A DNA stretch of 64,000 nucleotides from Lachnospiraceae bacterium (GTDB taxonomy: Bacteria; Bacillota; Clostridia; Lachnospirales; Lachnospiraceae): the NCBI GenBank assembly GCA_017518735.1, contig JAFWTY010000034.1, forward strand, positions 1-64,000, read 5' to 3'. This document shows, one piece after another, positions 43,563-52,571 of this stretch (position 1 is its first letter; the number at the start of each line of letters is the position of its first letter). A model generated the notes under the pieces. It saw only the letters and a program-made list of their open reading frames with translations, made no database searches and was not told the DNA's origin. The translations under genes and the position numbers were made by a program.

Positions 43563-45148
43563 TCAATTTCCTCAAAATTGAAATCATCGATCATAGCCTG
43601 AATGGCTGCGGCTTCCTCTTCCGTTAATTCATTATCGGTGTTATCCTCGTCTGAATCCGATTCGTCCGTTTCGTCAGAATCATCGGAATTATTCTCTTCA
43701 TACTCGGTGTATTCCGATTCTTCATACTCGTCGCCTTCATATTCGGAATCATCATATTCCTCATCTTCATAGTCGTCGAGCTGCTCTTCATAGTATTCGT
43801 CAAATTCTTCTTCTTCCAGATCCGCGACTTTTTCCTTGGAGAGATTCTTGTAATCGAATTCTTTTACGTAAATGCCCTGAATAATCGAGAACATGATTAC
43901 GGTCGCACTTAGGGAGGAACCACCCATACTGATCAAAGGCAGGGTAACACCTGTTAAAGGAATCAATCTGGTACCGCCACCGATGGTTACAAAAACCTGT
44001 ACTGCAAAACAAATGGCAAATCCGGCAAGCAAAAGCCGATGAAAATTGGATTTTACATGATAACTGTAACGAAGAATATGCAGTGCGGTAAATAAATAAA
44101 GCAAAATCAGCAATACGGAGAATAATACGCCCATTTCCTCTCCGATTGCAGAAAAAATAAAGTCTTCTTCCACATACGGGATGGATTTCGGATATCCCTG
44201 GAATAAGCCCATTCCGAACCAGCTTCCGGTACCGATTGCAAACAAGGACTGGGATAACTGCCAGCCGGTGTTTTCCACATCCGAAAAAGGATCCAGCCAG
44301 GTTTTTACACGGATTCTGACATGCGGAAACTCTTTATAGGCAAAGGTAAATGCCGCTGCGGACAATCCTGCTCCGAGAGGCAAAACGAAGGGCCATTTTG
44401 TCGAAATAAACAGCATAAAGATAAAGGTTACAAGATAGATACCGGCACTTCCCAAATCCTTTGAAAGAACAAGAATCATGATATGAACCAGCATAAACAA
44501 TCCGCCGAGAATGTATCGTAACTTATTTTTTCTTTGTGAAAACAGGGCTGCCATGAAAAATACCATGGAAATCTTAACAAATTCGGAAGGCTGAAAAGCA
44601 AATCCGAAAATGCGGACAATTAACTTCGAACCATGGGTTACGGTACCGGTAAGCCATACTGCTCCGAGTGCCAGAATACCGATTCCGCAATATAGATACG
44701 GCAAATTTCTCCATCCTTTTGCCTTGATGTAAACAACCGGTACAAAAAGTGAAATAACCAGCAATACAATCGTAAAAATGAACTGTCTCAGCGCATTTTC
44801 AAATGCCAGACGACCTAAAATAACGAAGCTGACATACAAAAGGAAAATCATATTATTCAGTAATAATCGGCTGATGGACGGATAAAGTGTCAGATAGATC
44901 ATGACAATCGCTATCATGATGATTTCCTGGAATGCAAAGAAAAAGAAATAACGAAGATCTTCCGAACGCATGAATAACGTGATATATCCGACTGCGTGGA
45001 ATAAGATGGCAATAATAAATTGAAACGCATAAAAATGCTTGTGCTCTTCCGGGTTTTTAAAGAAGAACACAACAAAATTTGTGATGACATAGAAAAGAAT
45101 GATGCCAACAAATAAATAATTGGATGTTTCGGAAATAAAACTGGCCAT
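43559..45148 (-). CDS. FtsW/RodA/SpoVE family SEDS protein with acidic tail
   Basis: A 529-residue polytopic peptidoglycan glycosyltransferase. About ten TM segments in residues 10-430, with SEDS features GWQLSQSLFAIGTG, YVEEDFIFSAIGEEMG and GVTLPLISMGGSS. The last 95 residues form a cytoplasmic tail rich in Glu, Asp, Tyr and Ser, absent from standard FtsW/RodA. It overlaps its class B PBP partner by 4 bp. Placement near an HD-GYP gene and CheY is unusual. Confidence 0.92.
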   Translation of the reverse strand: MASFISETSNYLFVGIILFYVITNFVVFFFKNPEEHKHFYAFQFIIAILFHAVGYITLFMRSEDLRYFFFFAFQEIIMIAIVMIYLTLYPSISRLLLNNMIFLLYVSFVILGRLAFENALRQFIFTIVLLVISLFVPVVYIKAKGWRNLPYLYCGIGILALGAVWLTGTVTHGSKLIVRIFGFAFQPSEFVKISMVFFMAALFSQRKNKLRYILGGLFMLVHIMILVLSKDLGSAGIYLVTFIFMLFISTKWPFVLPLGAGLSAAAFTFAYKEFPHVRIRVKTWLDPFSDVENTGWQLSQSLFAIGTGSWFGMGLFQGYPKSIPYVEEDFIFSAIGEEMGVLFSVLLILLYLFTALHILRYSYHVKSNFHRLLLAGFAICFAVQVFVTIGGGTRLIPLTGVTLPLISMGGSSLSATVIMFSIIQGIYVKEFDYKNLSKEKVADLEEEEFDEYYEEQLDDYEDEEYDDSEYEGDEYEESEYTEYEENNSDDSDETDESDSDEDNTDNELTEEEAAAIQAMIDDFNFEEIE

Positions 45149-45154
45149 CTATTT

Positions 45155-47380
45155 TTATAAAACGCTGTTCACGAAGTGTCCGTTCGTATAGGCAAACGAG
45201 ACTTCGGATGCGTTACCGTTTCTCAAATTATCGTAAAGTTTCAATACTTCTTTCGCTTCTTTCGCCGATTCATTGCTGAATCGAAGTTGTAATGCCTGAA
45301 GTGAAAGGGATTTGATTTTGTCAAAATGTCTGTGCAGGGACTGCGGCACAGAATTATACAAGGTATTATAGCATACTTTCTCGTCACAATGCGTAAAAAA
45401 TGTAAAGGCGACGTTTTTGCGGTCAATCAGCTCATGAAAATCAGATCTGTTTGACGGATCAGCCGCCTTTTGGCACTTTCCGAGGGTGTTTAAGATGCAG
45501 TTTGCACTCTGCATCAGAGGAATTCGGCCATAGGTCCATAGTTCACCGTTCCAAAGGCCGGTAAGATTCTTCATTTCATCATAGGAAAGCTCCGGTGAAA
45601 TGGTAAATCCATCCGTATACTCTCCCATTACCTTGATCGTTTCATTATTCGTACAGTGTACGGAATAATCCGAAAGAATGGTTTTTGGGGTCTGAATCGA
45701 ATGAATCAGCGCTAAAGAGTCTGCCTGGTTGCAGTAATATCCGGTGATTTCGGGCATGGACTCCGCAATATCCAGGTTCTTCTTTAATCGTGTCATATTT
45801 CCTTCTCTTATAATTGCCGGAAGGACAATATAGAATAAGATGTCTTGAGAATACTCTTTTCGTAATGTATCCAGAACTAAGGGGATTTCCATAAATGATG
45901 CCGGAATGCAGATTCCGTCTCCTTCCTTGGCATATGCCAAAGAAAGATGAAACTGTTCCAAAGTTGTAACAAAATATCGGTAAGAAACGGTAGTCTCATT
46001 ATCATCAATTCCTGAAACCGAATCCGTTAACGAATAATCTTCTACAATTCTTCGATCCTGATAATTCTCTCTTAGCTTGTTTTGCAGGATACTTTCGGCA
46101 TTTCTTCGAAGGGCATTGATTGCTCCGACGGGTAAAAAAGCATTCCCATCGCCTAAACATATTTCGTTTAAGCGAAAAGCATATAAACCTTCCGAACTCT
46201 TCATGAAACGTTCTTTTAATGACTCTTCGGTCAAAGGTGCTTTTTTGGCAACATCAACCAATTCACCGTTCACGGAAATCAAATTACCGTCCGGCATGGA
46301 AATGTTTATAGAAGCATTCTCTCCTGCTACGATTTTCGCAGATGCATTAAGTATAACCGGAATCTGTCTTCTGCAGAATGATTCGGTAATTTGATTGCAT
46401 AATTCTTCATTTGTCTTATTGTAAGAAGGCGAATGCAAGGAAACCATTTCTTTTCCTTTGACTTTTTCGTAATAGCCTTCCTGTAAATCACTGCGAAGAT
46501 AAAGACCGTAAAGATCTTTTAAATCGTTGTCTTCTACTTTGTATTCACGCGATTTATCATAGTATAAATCGATATATTTCCGATAGATTTTAGCTGTTCC
46601 GGCTGCATAAGCAGGCGCTTTCATTCTTCCTTCGATTTTAAAAGACGAAATACCGGCATCGATTAACTTCGGAAGAATGTGAAGGGTGCAAAGATCCTTT
46701 AGGGAAATGGGATACTGCTCTTTTCCGTTTTTGGTTAAGGAATAAGGTTGTCTGCAGGGACCGGCACATCTGCCGCGGTTGCCGCTTCTTCCTCCTAAGA
46801 AAGAAGAAAAAAGGCATTGGCCGGAATAGGCATAACACATGGAACCGTGAATGAAACATTCGGTTTCGATTCCGAGTGCATTTATGCTTTTAATCTCTTC
46901 GAGTGTCAGTTCTCTTGCGGGAACGATACGGGTTGCGCCCATTTCTTTCAGCAAAGAAGCCCCGTAAACACTGGTTATGGTCATCTGCGTACTGACATGC
47001 TGATGCAGATCGGGAAAAACTTCTTTGATGTAATGAAAAACACCCAAATCCTGCACGATAACACCGTCTAATCCGGCAAGATAAAAAGGCTCCAAAAATG
47101 ATGCAAGGTTCTTTAACTCTTTATTTTTCGTGATCGTATTGACGGTTAAATAAATTTTCTTACCGTGAACATGAGCATAATCCAGTGCGGAAAGAAGCTC
47201 CTCTTCTGTAAAATTATTCGCATATGCTCTGGCACCATATTGGTTTCCGGCCAGATAAACCGCATCTGCTCCTGCGTTGATTGCACCCAAAAAAGCCTGA
47301 TAGTCACCGGCCGGTGATAACAATTCAGGCTTTTTGATTTCCGTTAAGGAATTTAAGTTTGCGGTCGTTTCAGGATTCAT
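45155..47380 (-). CDS. U32 family peptidase with C-terminal extension
   Basis: A 741-residue protein. N-terminal U32 domain (about 18-290): ELLSPAGDYQAFLGAINAGADAVY, CFIHGSMCYAYSGQC and the cysteine-rich GNRGRCAGPCRQPY, PISLKDLC; these cysteines are conserved in U32 proteins such as RlhA, some of which act in tRNA/rRNA hydroxylation rather than proteolysis. A DUF3656-type C-terminal region follows. Overlaps the HD-GYP gene by 11 bp and lies 6 bp before FtsW. Confidence 0.88.
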   Translation of the reverse strand: MNPETTANLNSLTEIKKPELLSPAGDYQAFLGAINAGADAVYLAGNQYGARAYANNFTEEELLSALDYAHVHGKKIYLTVNTITKNKELKNLASFLEPFYLAGLDGVIVQDLGVFHYIKEVFPDLHQHVSTQMTITSVYGASLLKEMGATRIVPARELTLEEIKSINALGIETECFIHGSMCYAYSGQCLFSSFLGGRSGNRGRCAGPCRQPYSLTKNGKEQYPISLKDLCTLHILPKLIDAGISSFKIEGRMKAPAYAAGTAKIYRKYIDLYYDKSREYKVEDNDLKDLYGLYLRSDLQEGYYEKVKGKEMVSLHSPSYNKTNEELCNQITESFCRRQIPVILNASAKIVAGENASINISMPDGNLISVNGELVDVAKKAPLTEESLKERFMKSSEGLYAFRLNEICLGDGNAFLPVGAINALRRNAESILQNKLRENYQDRRIVEDYSLTDSVSGIDDNETTVSYRYFVTTLEQFHLSLAYAKEGDGICIPASFMEIPLVLDTLRKEYSQDILFYIVLPAIIREGNMTRLKKNLDIAESMPEITGYYCNQADSLALIHSIQTPKTILSDYSVHCTNNETIKVMGEYTDGFTISPELSYDEMKNLTGLWNGELWTYGRIPLMQSANCILNTLGKCQKAADPSNRSDFHELIDRKNVAFTFFTHCDEKVCYNTLYNSVPQSLHRHFDKIKSLSLQALQLRFSNESAKEAKEVLKLYDNLRNGNASEVSFAYTNGHFVNSVL

Positions 47381-49058
47381 GCTCGGTATAATATGCCTCC
47401 AGTTTCGGTCTGGCCGCTACATAATATTTCTTTAAATTCTCGTCAAAATGCTTTCCGAAACTGTCCATAATAATGGAATTCGCTTCTTCGAATGACATTT
47501 TTTCTTTGTATACACGCTTGCTGACAAGTGCATCATAAACATCGGCAATTGCCATGATTCTGGCTTCCAGAGGAATTTCTTCTCCTTTTAAGCCATCCGG
47601 ATAACCGGAACCGTCCCAGCGCTCATGATGGTAATGCGCAACATTTTCCGCCAGAATATGGAATTCGTAATCTTCCGTACCTTCCAGAATCTTATGTACG
47701 ATTTTAGCCCCTTCCGCAGCGTGCGTTTTCATGATTTCGTATTCTTCCGGAGTAAATCTGCCGGGTTTTCTTAAAATCACATCATCAACCGCAACTTTAC
47801 CAAGGTCATGCATGGGAGCTGCCTTAATAATATCTTTGCAGAACTTGTCACTTAATTGCAAAGTGCCGTCTTTTAAGATTTCATCGACCAAAAGACGCAC
47901 ACCTTCACTTGTTCTCATGATATGACCGCCGGTGGAATTGTCTCTGCTTTCAACCATGGCTGCCATACCGAGAATCAGCTTGTTATGCATTTCGACCAGA
48001 TTGTTGGTCTTCTTTTCCACTTCAATTTCCAGTTCGGAACTGTATTTGTCGAGAAGTTTGATATAGTTCTGATTCTGCGTATCATCCGAGAAAAAGAACT
48101 GATATCCGCTTTTGATTCCGCCGGCGTAAAGAGAACGAACCGTTACGTTATATATTTTTTCACCGGATTCATGGTAAAACTGAGTCATCTCTTTGTGTTT
48201 GTTAAACTCATGTACCCACTTGGTCAGTGTTGCATTCAATTCCGGGAATTCATATACCGGCTGATCGATTGCAAGCTGGTTTATATCCGGGAAAATCACT
48301 CTTGCCGTTTCGTTGCAGCCTAAATAACGCATTCTGAAATCAATGGAAATATAGGCGGTATCGCCTGTTTGAATCAGTGAATCCATGACGGAATCGTCGA
48401 TATTGTAAAGACACACTCTGTAAACAATCAGAATATATACAAACTGAGCCACTACATAAGTGATGGAAATCAGCTCGAAATTACCGGGAATGATTTTTGC
48501 ATAAAAATAACCGAGTACGGTAAGAATTTCCGGCATCAGCAACATGCTTAAAAGCTTTCTGGAAATGTTTCTTTTGCGAATATAACTGTAGATAATGACG
48601 CCGATACCGAGTGCCAGAGCCAGAATAATGAAACAATAAAAAAGAGTATGACCGATGCCGTATACTTTATCGGTTAAAATGGAATATCCGTTAATTCTGT
48701 CAAAAGAAACATCCTTGTAAAAGAAGGGAAAATATCCGATTGTGAGCGATCCGGCATATGCAACGGTTGTGCAGATAAACATAAGCGCCAGAATCCATTT
48801 TTTGACGTTGATTTTACAAAGATTGAAGATACTTAAGGTGATGAAAAGTATTAAATAACAGGAACCGAGATATGTGATCTTGAGACAGACGATTGCCTCT
48901 TCCATTGTCTGGGAAATGCCGGTTAAGAATAGACCGAGTTCCGAAATGGGGATGAAGGTAAAAATAAAGGTCAAATGCACATCAAAATGTTTATGCCAGA
49001 TAATGACATAAACAAGCGTAAAAAACAATGAAATTGCAAATGTAATCCCGTAAACCAT
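47370..49058 (-). CDS. Membrane HD-GYP phosphodiesterase with PAS-like domain
   Basis: A 562-residue protein. Seven hydrophobic segments occupy about 1-210 (histidine-kinase-type 7TM sensor). A PAS-like domain spans about 220-340, a coiled linker follows, and the HD-GYP domain is at about 360-550: HDLGKVAVDDVILRKPGRFTPEEY, HHERWDGSGYPDGLKGEEIP, ARIMAIADVYDAL, all canonical for c-di-GMP hydrolysis. It probably senses a signal at the membrane. Cotranscribed with the U32 peptidase and SEDS/PBP genes. Confidence 0.93.
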   Translation of the reverse strand: MVYGITFAISLFFTLVYVIIWHKHFDVHLTFIFTFIPISELGLFLTGISQTMEEAIVCLKITYLGSCYLILFITLSIFNLCKINVKKWILALMFICTTVAYAGSLTIGYFPFFYKDVSFDRINGYSILTDKVYGIGHTLFYCFIILALALGIGVIIYSYIRKRNISRKLLSMLLMPEILTVLGYFYAKIIPGNFELISITYVVAQFVYILIVYRVCLYNIDDSVMDSLIQTGDTAYISIDFRMRYLGCNETARVIFPDINQLAIDQPVYEFPELNATLTKWVHEFNKHKEMTQFYHESGEKIYNVTVRSLYAGGIKSGYQFFFSDDTQNQNYIKLLDKYSSELEIEVEKKTNNLVEMHNKLILGMAAMVESRDNSTGGHIMRTSEGVRLLVDEILKDGTLQLSDKFCKDIIKAAPMHDLGKVAVDDVILRKPGRFTPEEYEIMKTHAAEGAKIVHKILEGTEDYEFHILAENVAHYHHERWDGSGYPDGLKGEEIPLEARIMAIADVYDALVSKRVYKEKMSFEEANSIIMDSFGKHFDENLKKYYVAARPKLEAYYTEHES

Positions 49059-49065
49059 CTATCCT

Positions 49066-49099
49066 CTTAAAAAAGCGGCATTGGGAAATCCCTAAGCCG
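49066..49099 (-). terminator. Terminator of zapA unit
   Basis: GCGGC and GCCGC arms with an inner GGGA/TCCC helix and two mismatches, followed by six T on minus, just after zapA. Confidence 0.75.
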
Positions 49100-49107
49100 C
49101 CGTGAGT

Positions 49108-49524
49108 TTATTTTTCTTTGCGCTCGCGCTCTTTTAATTCCGTTTCCAAACGAATGATTTTCTTTTCTTTCTCGGAAAGATCCGATTTCAAAGTGTTTAA
49201 GCTCTTCTCCTGATTGTCCAGCTTAATCTGCGTGGAAATCAATTCGTGCTTAATGTTGCAAAGATCGTCTTCTCTGTTCTTCAACTCATCTTCCAACAAA
49301 GCAATCTGATTCTTGGCTTTAAAATAATCATCGGCAATGTTGAATTGTAAAAGAAGATTCTGATAATCCATCGTCAGTCTTCTAAAGCCATCCTCTTTAT
49401 TGAATTCATTGTATTTTCCGTTCAAATAAGCGGCAACTTTCTGCAAATACTCTTCGCTTTCATATCCGCTGATGGTAAAAACCTTTCCGCCTACGATTAC
49501 TTCGGTATCTATTTTCGATGACAT
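49108..49524 (-). CDS. zapA: Cell division protein ZapA
   Basis: 138 residues from the ATG at 49524, which has GGAGGGG; the frame is open five codons upstream inside that site. ZapA promotes FtsZ bundling. N-terminal ZapA domain (VIVGGKVFTISGYESEEYLQKVAAYLN) and a long C-terminal coiled coil (about 60-138, Glu/Lys/Leu-rich), longer than in Bacillus. It follows ruvB by about 48 bp. Confidence 0.88.
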   Translation of the reverse strand: MSSKIDTEVIVGGKVFTISGYESEEYLQKVAAYLNGKYNEFNKEDGFRRLTMDYQNLLLQFNIADDYFKAKNQIALLEDELKNREDDLCNIKHELISTQIKLDNQEKSLNTLKSDLSEKEKKIIRLETELKERERKEK

Positions 49525-49572
49525 ATTTTTCCCCTCCAAAATGGATTTTCTCCGCTTTTTATTATACCTAAA

Positions 49573-50574
49573 TCACGCTTTTTCTTCAAGACCAAAATGG
49601 GAATAACCCCTTGTTGTTACGACCCTTCCGCGCGGTGTTCTCTGAATCAGTCCGTTCTTTAACAGATAGGGTTCATAGACGTCCTCAATCGTGCCTGCAT
49701 CCTCTCCTATGGTTGCGGATAAGGTATCGAGTCCGACCGGTCCTCCGTCAAACTTTTCGATCATGGTTAAAAGCATATTGCGATCTGTATTATCCAGGCC
49801 CAGTTTATCAACTTCCATCATGTTCAATGCTTCATTGGCAACTTTTAAGGTAATAACTCCGTCGGAACATACCATAGCGTAATCGCGGACTCTTTTTAAA
49901 ATACGATTTGCGATTCTGGGCGTTCCTCTGCTACGTCTTGCCATTTCCATGGCACCTTCGGTATCGGTTTCGATTCCGAGTCTTTTGGCGGAATTCATAA
50001 TGATTTTTGCAAGTTCCGCAGGTGTATAATACTCCAGACGATGAATCAGTCCGAAACGGTCTCTTAAAGGGGCCGTTAACATACCTGCTCTTGTCGTTGC
50101 ACCGATCAATGTAAAATGCGGAAGATTCAGTCTGACGGATTTGGCACTCGGACCGTCACCAATCATAATATCGATGCAAAAATCTTCCATCGCAGGATAT
50201 AATACTTCCTCCACCTGTCTGTTTAAACGATGGATTTCATCAATAAATAAGACGTCGCCTTCGGAAAGCATATTTAGGATTGCCGCAATGTCGCCGGGCT
50301 TATCGATTGCCGGACCGGAGGTTACTTTTATTCCGACACCCATCTCATTAGCAATAATCTGGGAAATGGTTGTTTTGCCAAGTCCGGGAGGTCCGTAAAA
50401 TAAAATGTGATCGATTGCATCGCCACGCATTTTTGCGGCATCTATGGTGATTTTCAAAGAATCTTTGATCTTCTCCTGACCGATGTATTCCCCAAGCGTC
50501 ATGGGGCGTAAGGATTTTTCGAGAATGACATCTTCGTTCGTCACTTTTGTTTCAATGATTTTTCTTCCAGCCAT
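49573..50574 (-). CDS. ruvB: Holliday junction helicase RuvB
   Basis: A 333-residue AAA+ motor of Ruv[22 protein letters not shown], Walker [10 protein letters not shown], Walker [12 protein letters not shown], sensor [18 protein letters not shown], and C-terminal winged helix [16 protein letters not shown]. Follows ruvA by 11 bp. Confidence 0.97.
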   Translation of the reverse strand: MAGRKIIETKVTNEDVILEKSLRPMTLGEYIGQEKIKDSLKITIDAAKMRGDAIDHILFYGPPGLGKTTISQIIANEMGVGIKVTSGPAIDKPGDIAAILNMLSEGDVLFIDEIHRLNRQVEEVLYPAMEDFCIDIMIGDGPSAKSVRLNLPHFTLIGATTRAGMLTAPLRDRFGLIHRLEYYTPAELAKIIMNSAKRLGIETDTEGAMEMARRSRGTPRIANRILKRVRDYAMVCSDGVITLKVANEALNMMEVDKLGLDNTDRNMLLTMIEKFDGGPVGLDTLSATIGEDAGTIEDVYEPYLLKNGLIQRTPRGRVVTTRGYSHFGLEEKA

Positions 50575-50585
50575 TCGTTACTCCG

Positions 50586-51209
50586 TTATAAAAACATGAT
50601 ATTTTTCAAAGCGTTCTTCAGCAGTTCTTCCGAAGAGGTTCCTTCCTCATACTCGCACATGGAAACAGCTTTCTGAGCGTTTGCGCGTGTATATCCGAGG
50701 CTTGTAAGGGCAATGACGCATTCTTCCTGGACGGGCGTAAATGCGGTTTTGAAGGCAGCTTCTTTGGAAATGATTCCGCCTTCCGCCGTTACTGCAGAAG
50801 GGAATTCGGTTTTGATTTTATCCTTCAAATCGTTGATCAGACGGCCTGCTGTTTTTGCGCCTAAACCGGGAGTCTTTGCAATGGTCTTGGCATCTTCGGT
50901 TGCAATTGCAACTTCTATATCGGAAACCCCGAGTGTTGCAAGCATAGCCTGTGCGCTCTTCGGCCCGACACCGTTAACCGAGATCAACAGTTTGAAAAGG
51001 TTTAATTCTTCTTTGGAAAGAAATCCGAATAATTCGAATTTGTCTTCGCCGACATTCGTGTAGGTATATACCTTGATCGGAGAACCGACAGGCGGTAAAG
51101 CCATCAGTTCCGCGGCATAAATGTGAATATTGTAACCGATTCCGTTTACGTCAACGATTAAATTGTCTTTGGAAACATCTTCCAAGATACCGTTAAAATA
51201 TGCGTACAT
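50586..51209 (-). CDS. ruvA: Holliday junction protein RuvA
   Basis: A 207-residue protein that binds Holliday junctions and loads RuvB. OB fold at 1-64 (MYAYFNGILED, VNGIGYNIH), helix-hairpin-helix motifs (LISVNGVGPKSAQAML, TPGLGAKTAGRLINDLKD) and a C-terminal RuvB-binding domain (ALTSLGYTRANAQKAV). The gap to the Gx transporter gene is 1 bp. Confidence 0.97.
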   Translation of the reverse strand: MYAYFNGILEDVSKDNLIVDVNGIGYNIHIYAAELMALPPVGSPIKVYTYTNVGEDKFELFGFLSKEELNLFKLLISVNGVGPKSAQAMLATLGVSDIEVAIATEDAKTIAKTPGLGAKTAGRLINDLKDKIKTEFPSAVTAEGGIISKEAAFKTAFTPVQEECVIALTSLGYTRANAQKAVSMCEYEEGTSSEELLKNALKNIMFL

Positions 51210-51210
51210 A

Positions 51211-51738
51211 CTACCCTCTGATTTCCTTCATGGAATAGATTTTCTTTAATTTCGGATATAGGATCTTGCCTAAAATGCCGGTTAAACATCCGCAAATCAT
51301 ACCGGCAGCCATTAGAATGGGTAAAAAGCCCAAAATCGCATCGGTTTTCGTTACCAGAAACGCTACCGTACACTGTCCGATATTATGAAACAGTCCGCCG
51401 ATGATTCCAACTCCGATCGGTGAAAAATGCTTGCTTTTTGAAAACAGAATCATAACAAGCAAACTTAAAACCGCTCCTGCAAGGGAATAAAACATCGCAT
51501 ACAGATTTGTAAAAAGCAATGAAGTTAATATGACACGAAGAATATTAACACTGCAGGCCTCGAATGGTCCGAATACATATAATAGAATGATGACACATCC
51601 GTTTGCCAGGCCCAATTTGATTCCCGGAACGGCGATTGGTAACGGAATTAGGCTCTCCAGATATGAAAGCACCATTGCAAGGGCCAAAAAGGAACCGAGA
51701 TATGCTGTTTTGCGGATGGCGTTTGATGTTTTACTCAA
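51211..51738 (-). CDS. Gx transporter family protein (heptaprenyl synthase component I-like)
   Basis: A 175-residue membrane protein with about five TM segments. LGSFLALAMVLSYLESLIPLPIAVPGIKLGLANGCVIILLY and GIIGGLFHNIGQ match the HepT/Gx transporter family, often annotated as heptaprenyl diphosphate synthase component I but structurally an ECF S-like transporter. Usually coded with the NusG domain II protein, as here (3 bp). Confidence 0.88.
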   Translation of the reverse strand: MSKTSNAIRKTAYLGSFLALAMVLSYLESLIPLPIAVPGIKLGLANGCVIILLYVFGPFEACSVNILRVILTSLLFTNLYAMFYSLAGAVLSLLVMILFSKSKHFSPIGVGIIGGLFHNIGQCTVAFLVTKTDAILGFLPILMAAGMICGCLTGILGKILYPKLKKIYSMKEIRG

Positions 51739-51741
51739 GGT

Positions 51742-52071
51742 TTACTGCTCCAGAATAAAGGAAATCTTATGAGGCAGACAAAGGATGGATTCACCGGTTT
51801 TGGTAACGGGAACCGTATTGACACAAATCTGATTCGGACAGTCCGCCTCAATCACATTCAAAGTACCGTCCTTGATCTGCATTACGTTCCAATGACCATC
51901 TTTGGTGCGGATTGTGACTTCCGTATCTTTGTTAAGCGGATATCGATCCATTAGAACTCCGTCTTCGTATACGGCAACATAAACAGCCTTCGGCCTAACC
52001 AGTATAAAGACGATTGCAAAGGCCAGCAATGCGACGCCTATTCCGATCAGAATGATATCGCCCTTTTTCAT
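51742..52071 (-). CDS. NusG domain II-containing protein
   Basis: A 109-residue protein with an N-terminal TM (about 5-26) and a small extracytoplasmic beta domain of the NusG_II family: AVYEDGVLMDRYPLNKD, CPNQICVNTVPVTKTGESILCLPHKI with two conserved cysteines in DCPNQIC. Function unknown; regular partner of Gx transporter genes and Rnf or FMN-linked systems. Follows ilvN directly. Confidence 0.88.
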   Translation of the reverse strand: MKKGDIILIGIGVALLAFAIVFILVRPKAVYVAVYEDGVLMDRYPLNKDTEVTIRTKDGHWNVMQIKDGTLNVIEADCPNQICVNTVPVTKTGESILCLPHKISFILEQ

Positions 52072-52560
52072 TTATGCTTCGCCCTCGGAACACTTCGGCA
52101 TAGCCAGAGTTCCGGTTCTGGAAATTTCGGTAATGTTGAATTCCTTCAGCATGGATAAGAGTTTTTCAATGCGATCCGGCGTATCACAGAGCGTAATAAT
52201 CATATGAGTTGTTGTAGCATCTACAATATCGGCCTTCAAAAACTCACAGATTTCCATCAGCTCTTTTCTCTGGGATGAGGTATATTTTACTTTCAGAAGA
52301 ATGACTTCGCGAAGAATCGCCTGTTCTTCTCCAAAGGTACGAACCTTGATGACATCGAGTTTTTTATTCAGTTGTTTTTCAATCTGCTCTAAGGTGTGAT
52401 TGGTTCCGGAACTGACGATCGTCATACTGGAAACCGTTTTATCCCGTGTTTCACCCACGGTAAGACTGTCAATGTTATAGGATCTTCTGGCAAATAAGCC
52501 GGAAACTTTACTTAAAACACCGGATCTGTTTTCCACCCAAACCGAATAGATTCGTTTCAT
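52072..52560 (-). CDS. ilvN: Acetolactate synthase small subunit
   Basis: A 162-residue regulatory subunit of acetolactate synthase. N-terminal ACT domain (VWVENRSGVLSKVSGLFARRSYNIDSLTVGET) for valine feedback, and a C-terminal ACT-like region (AILREVILLKVKY, ADIVDATTTHMII). 11 bp after ilvB. Confidence 0.95.
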   Translation of the reverse strand: MKRIYSVWVENRSGVLSKVSGLFARRSYNIDSLTVGETRDKTVSSMTIVSSGTNHTLEQIEKQLNKKLDVIKVRTFGEEQAILREVILLKVKYTSSQRKELMEICEFLKADIVDATTTHMIITLCDTPDRIEKLLSMLKEFNITEISRTGTLAMPKCSEGEA

Positions 52561-52571
52561 AAAATGCTCCT

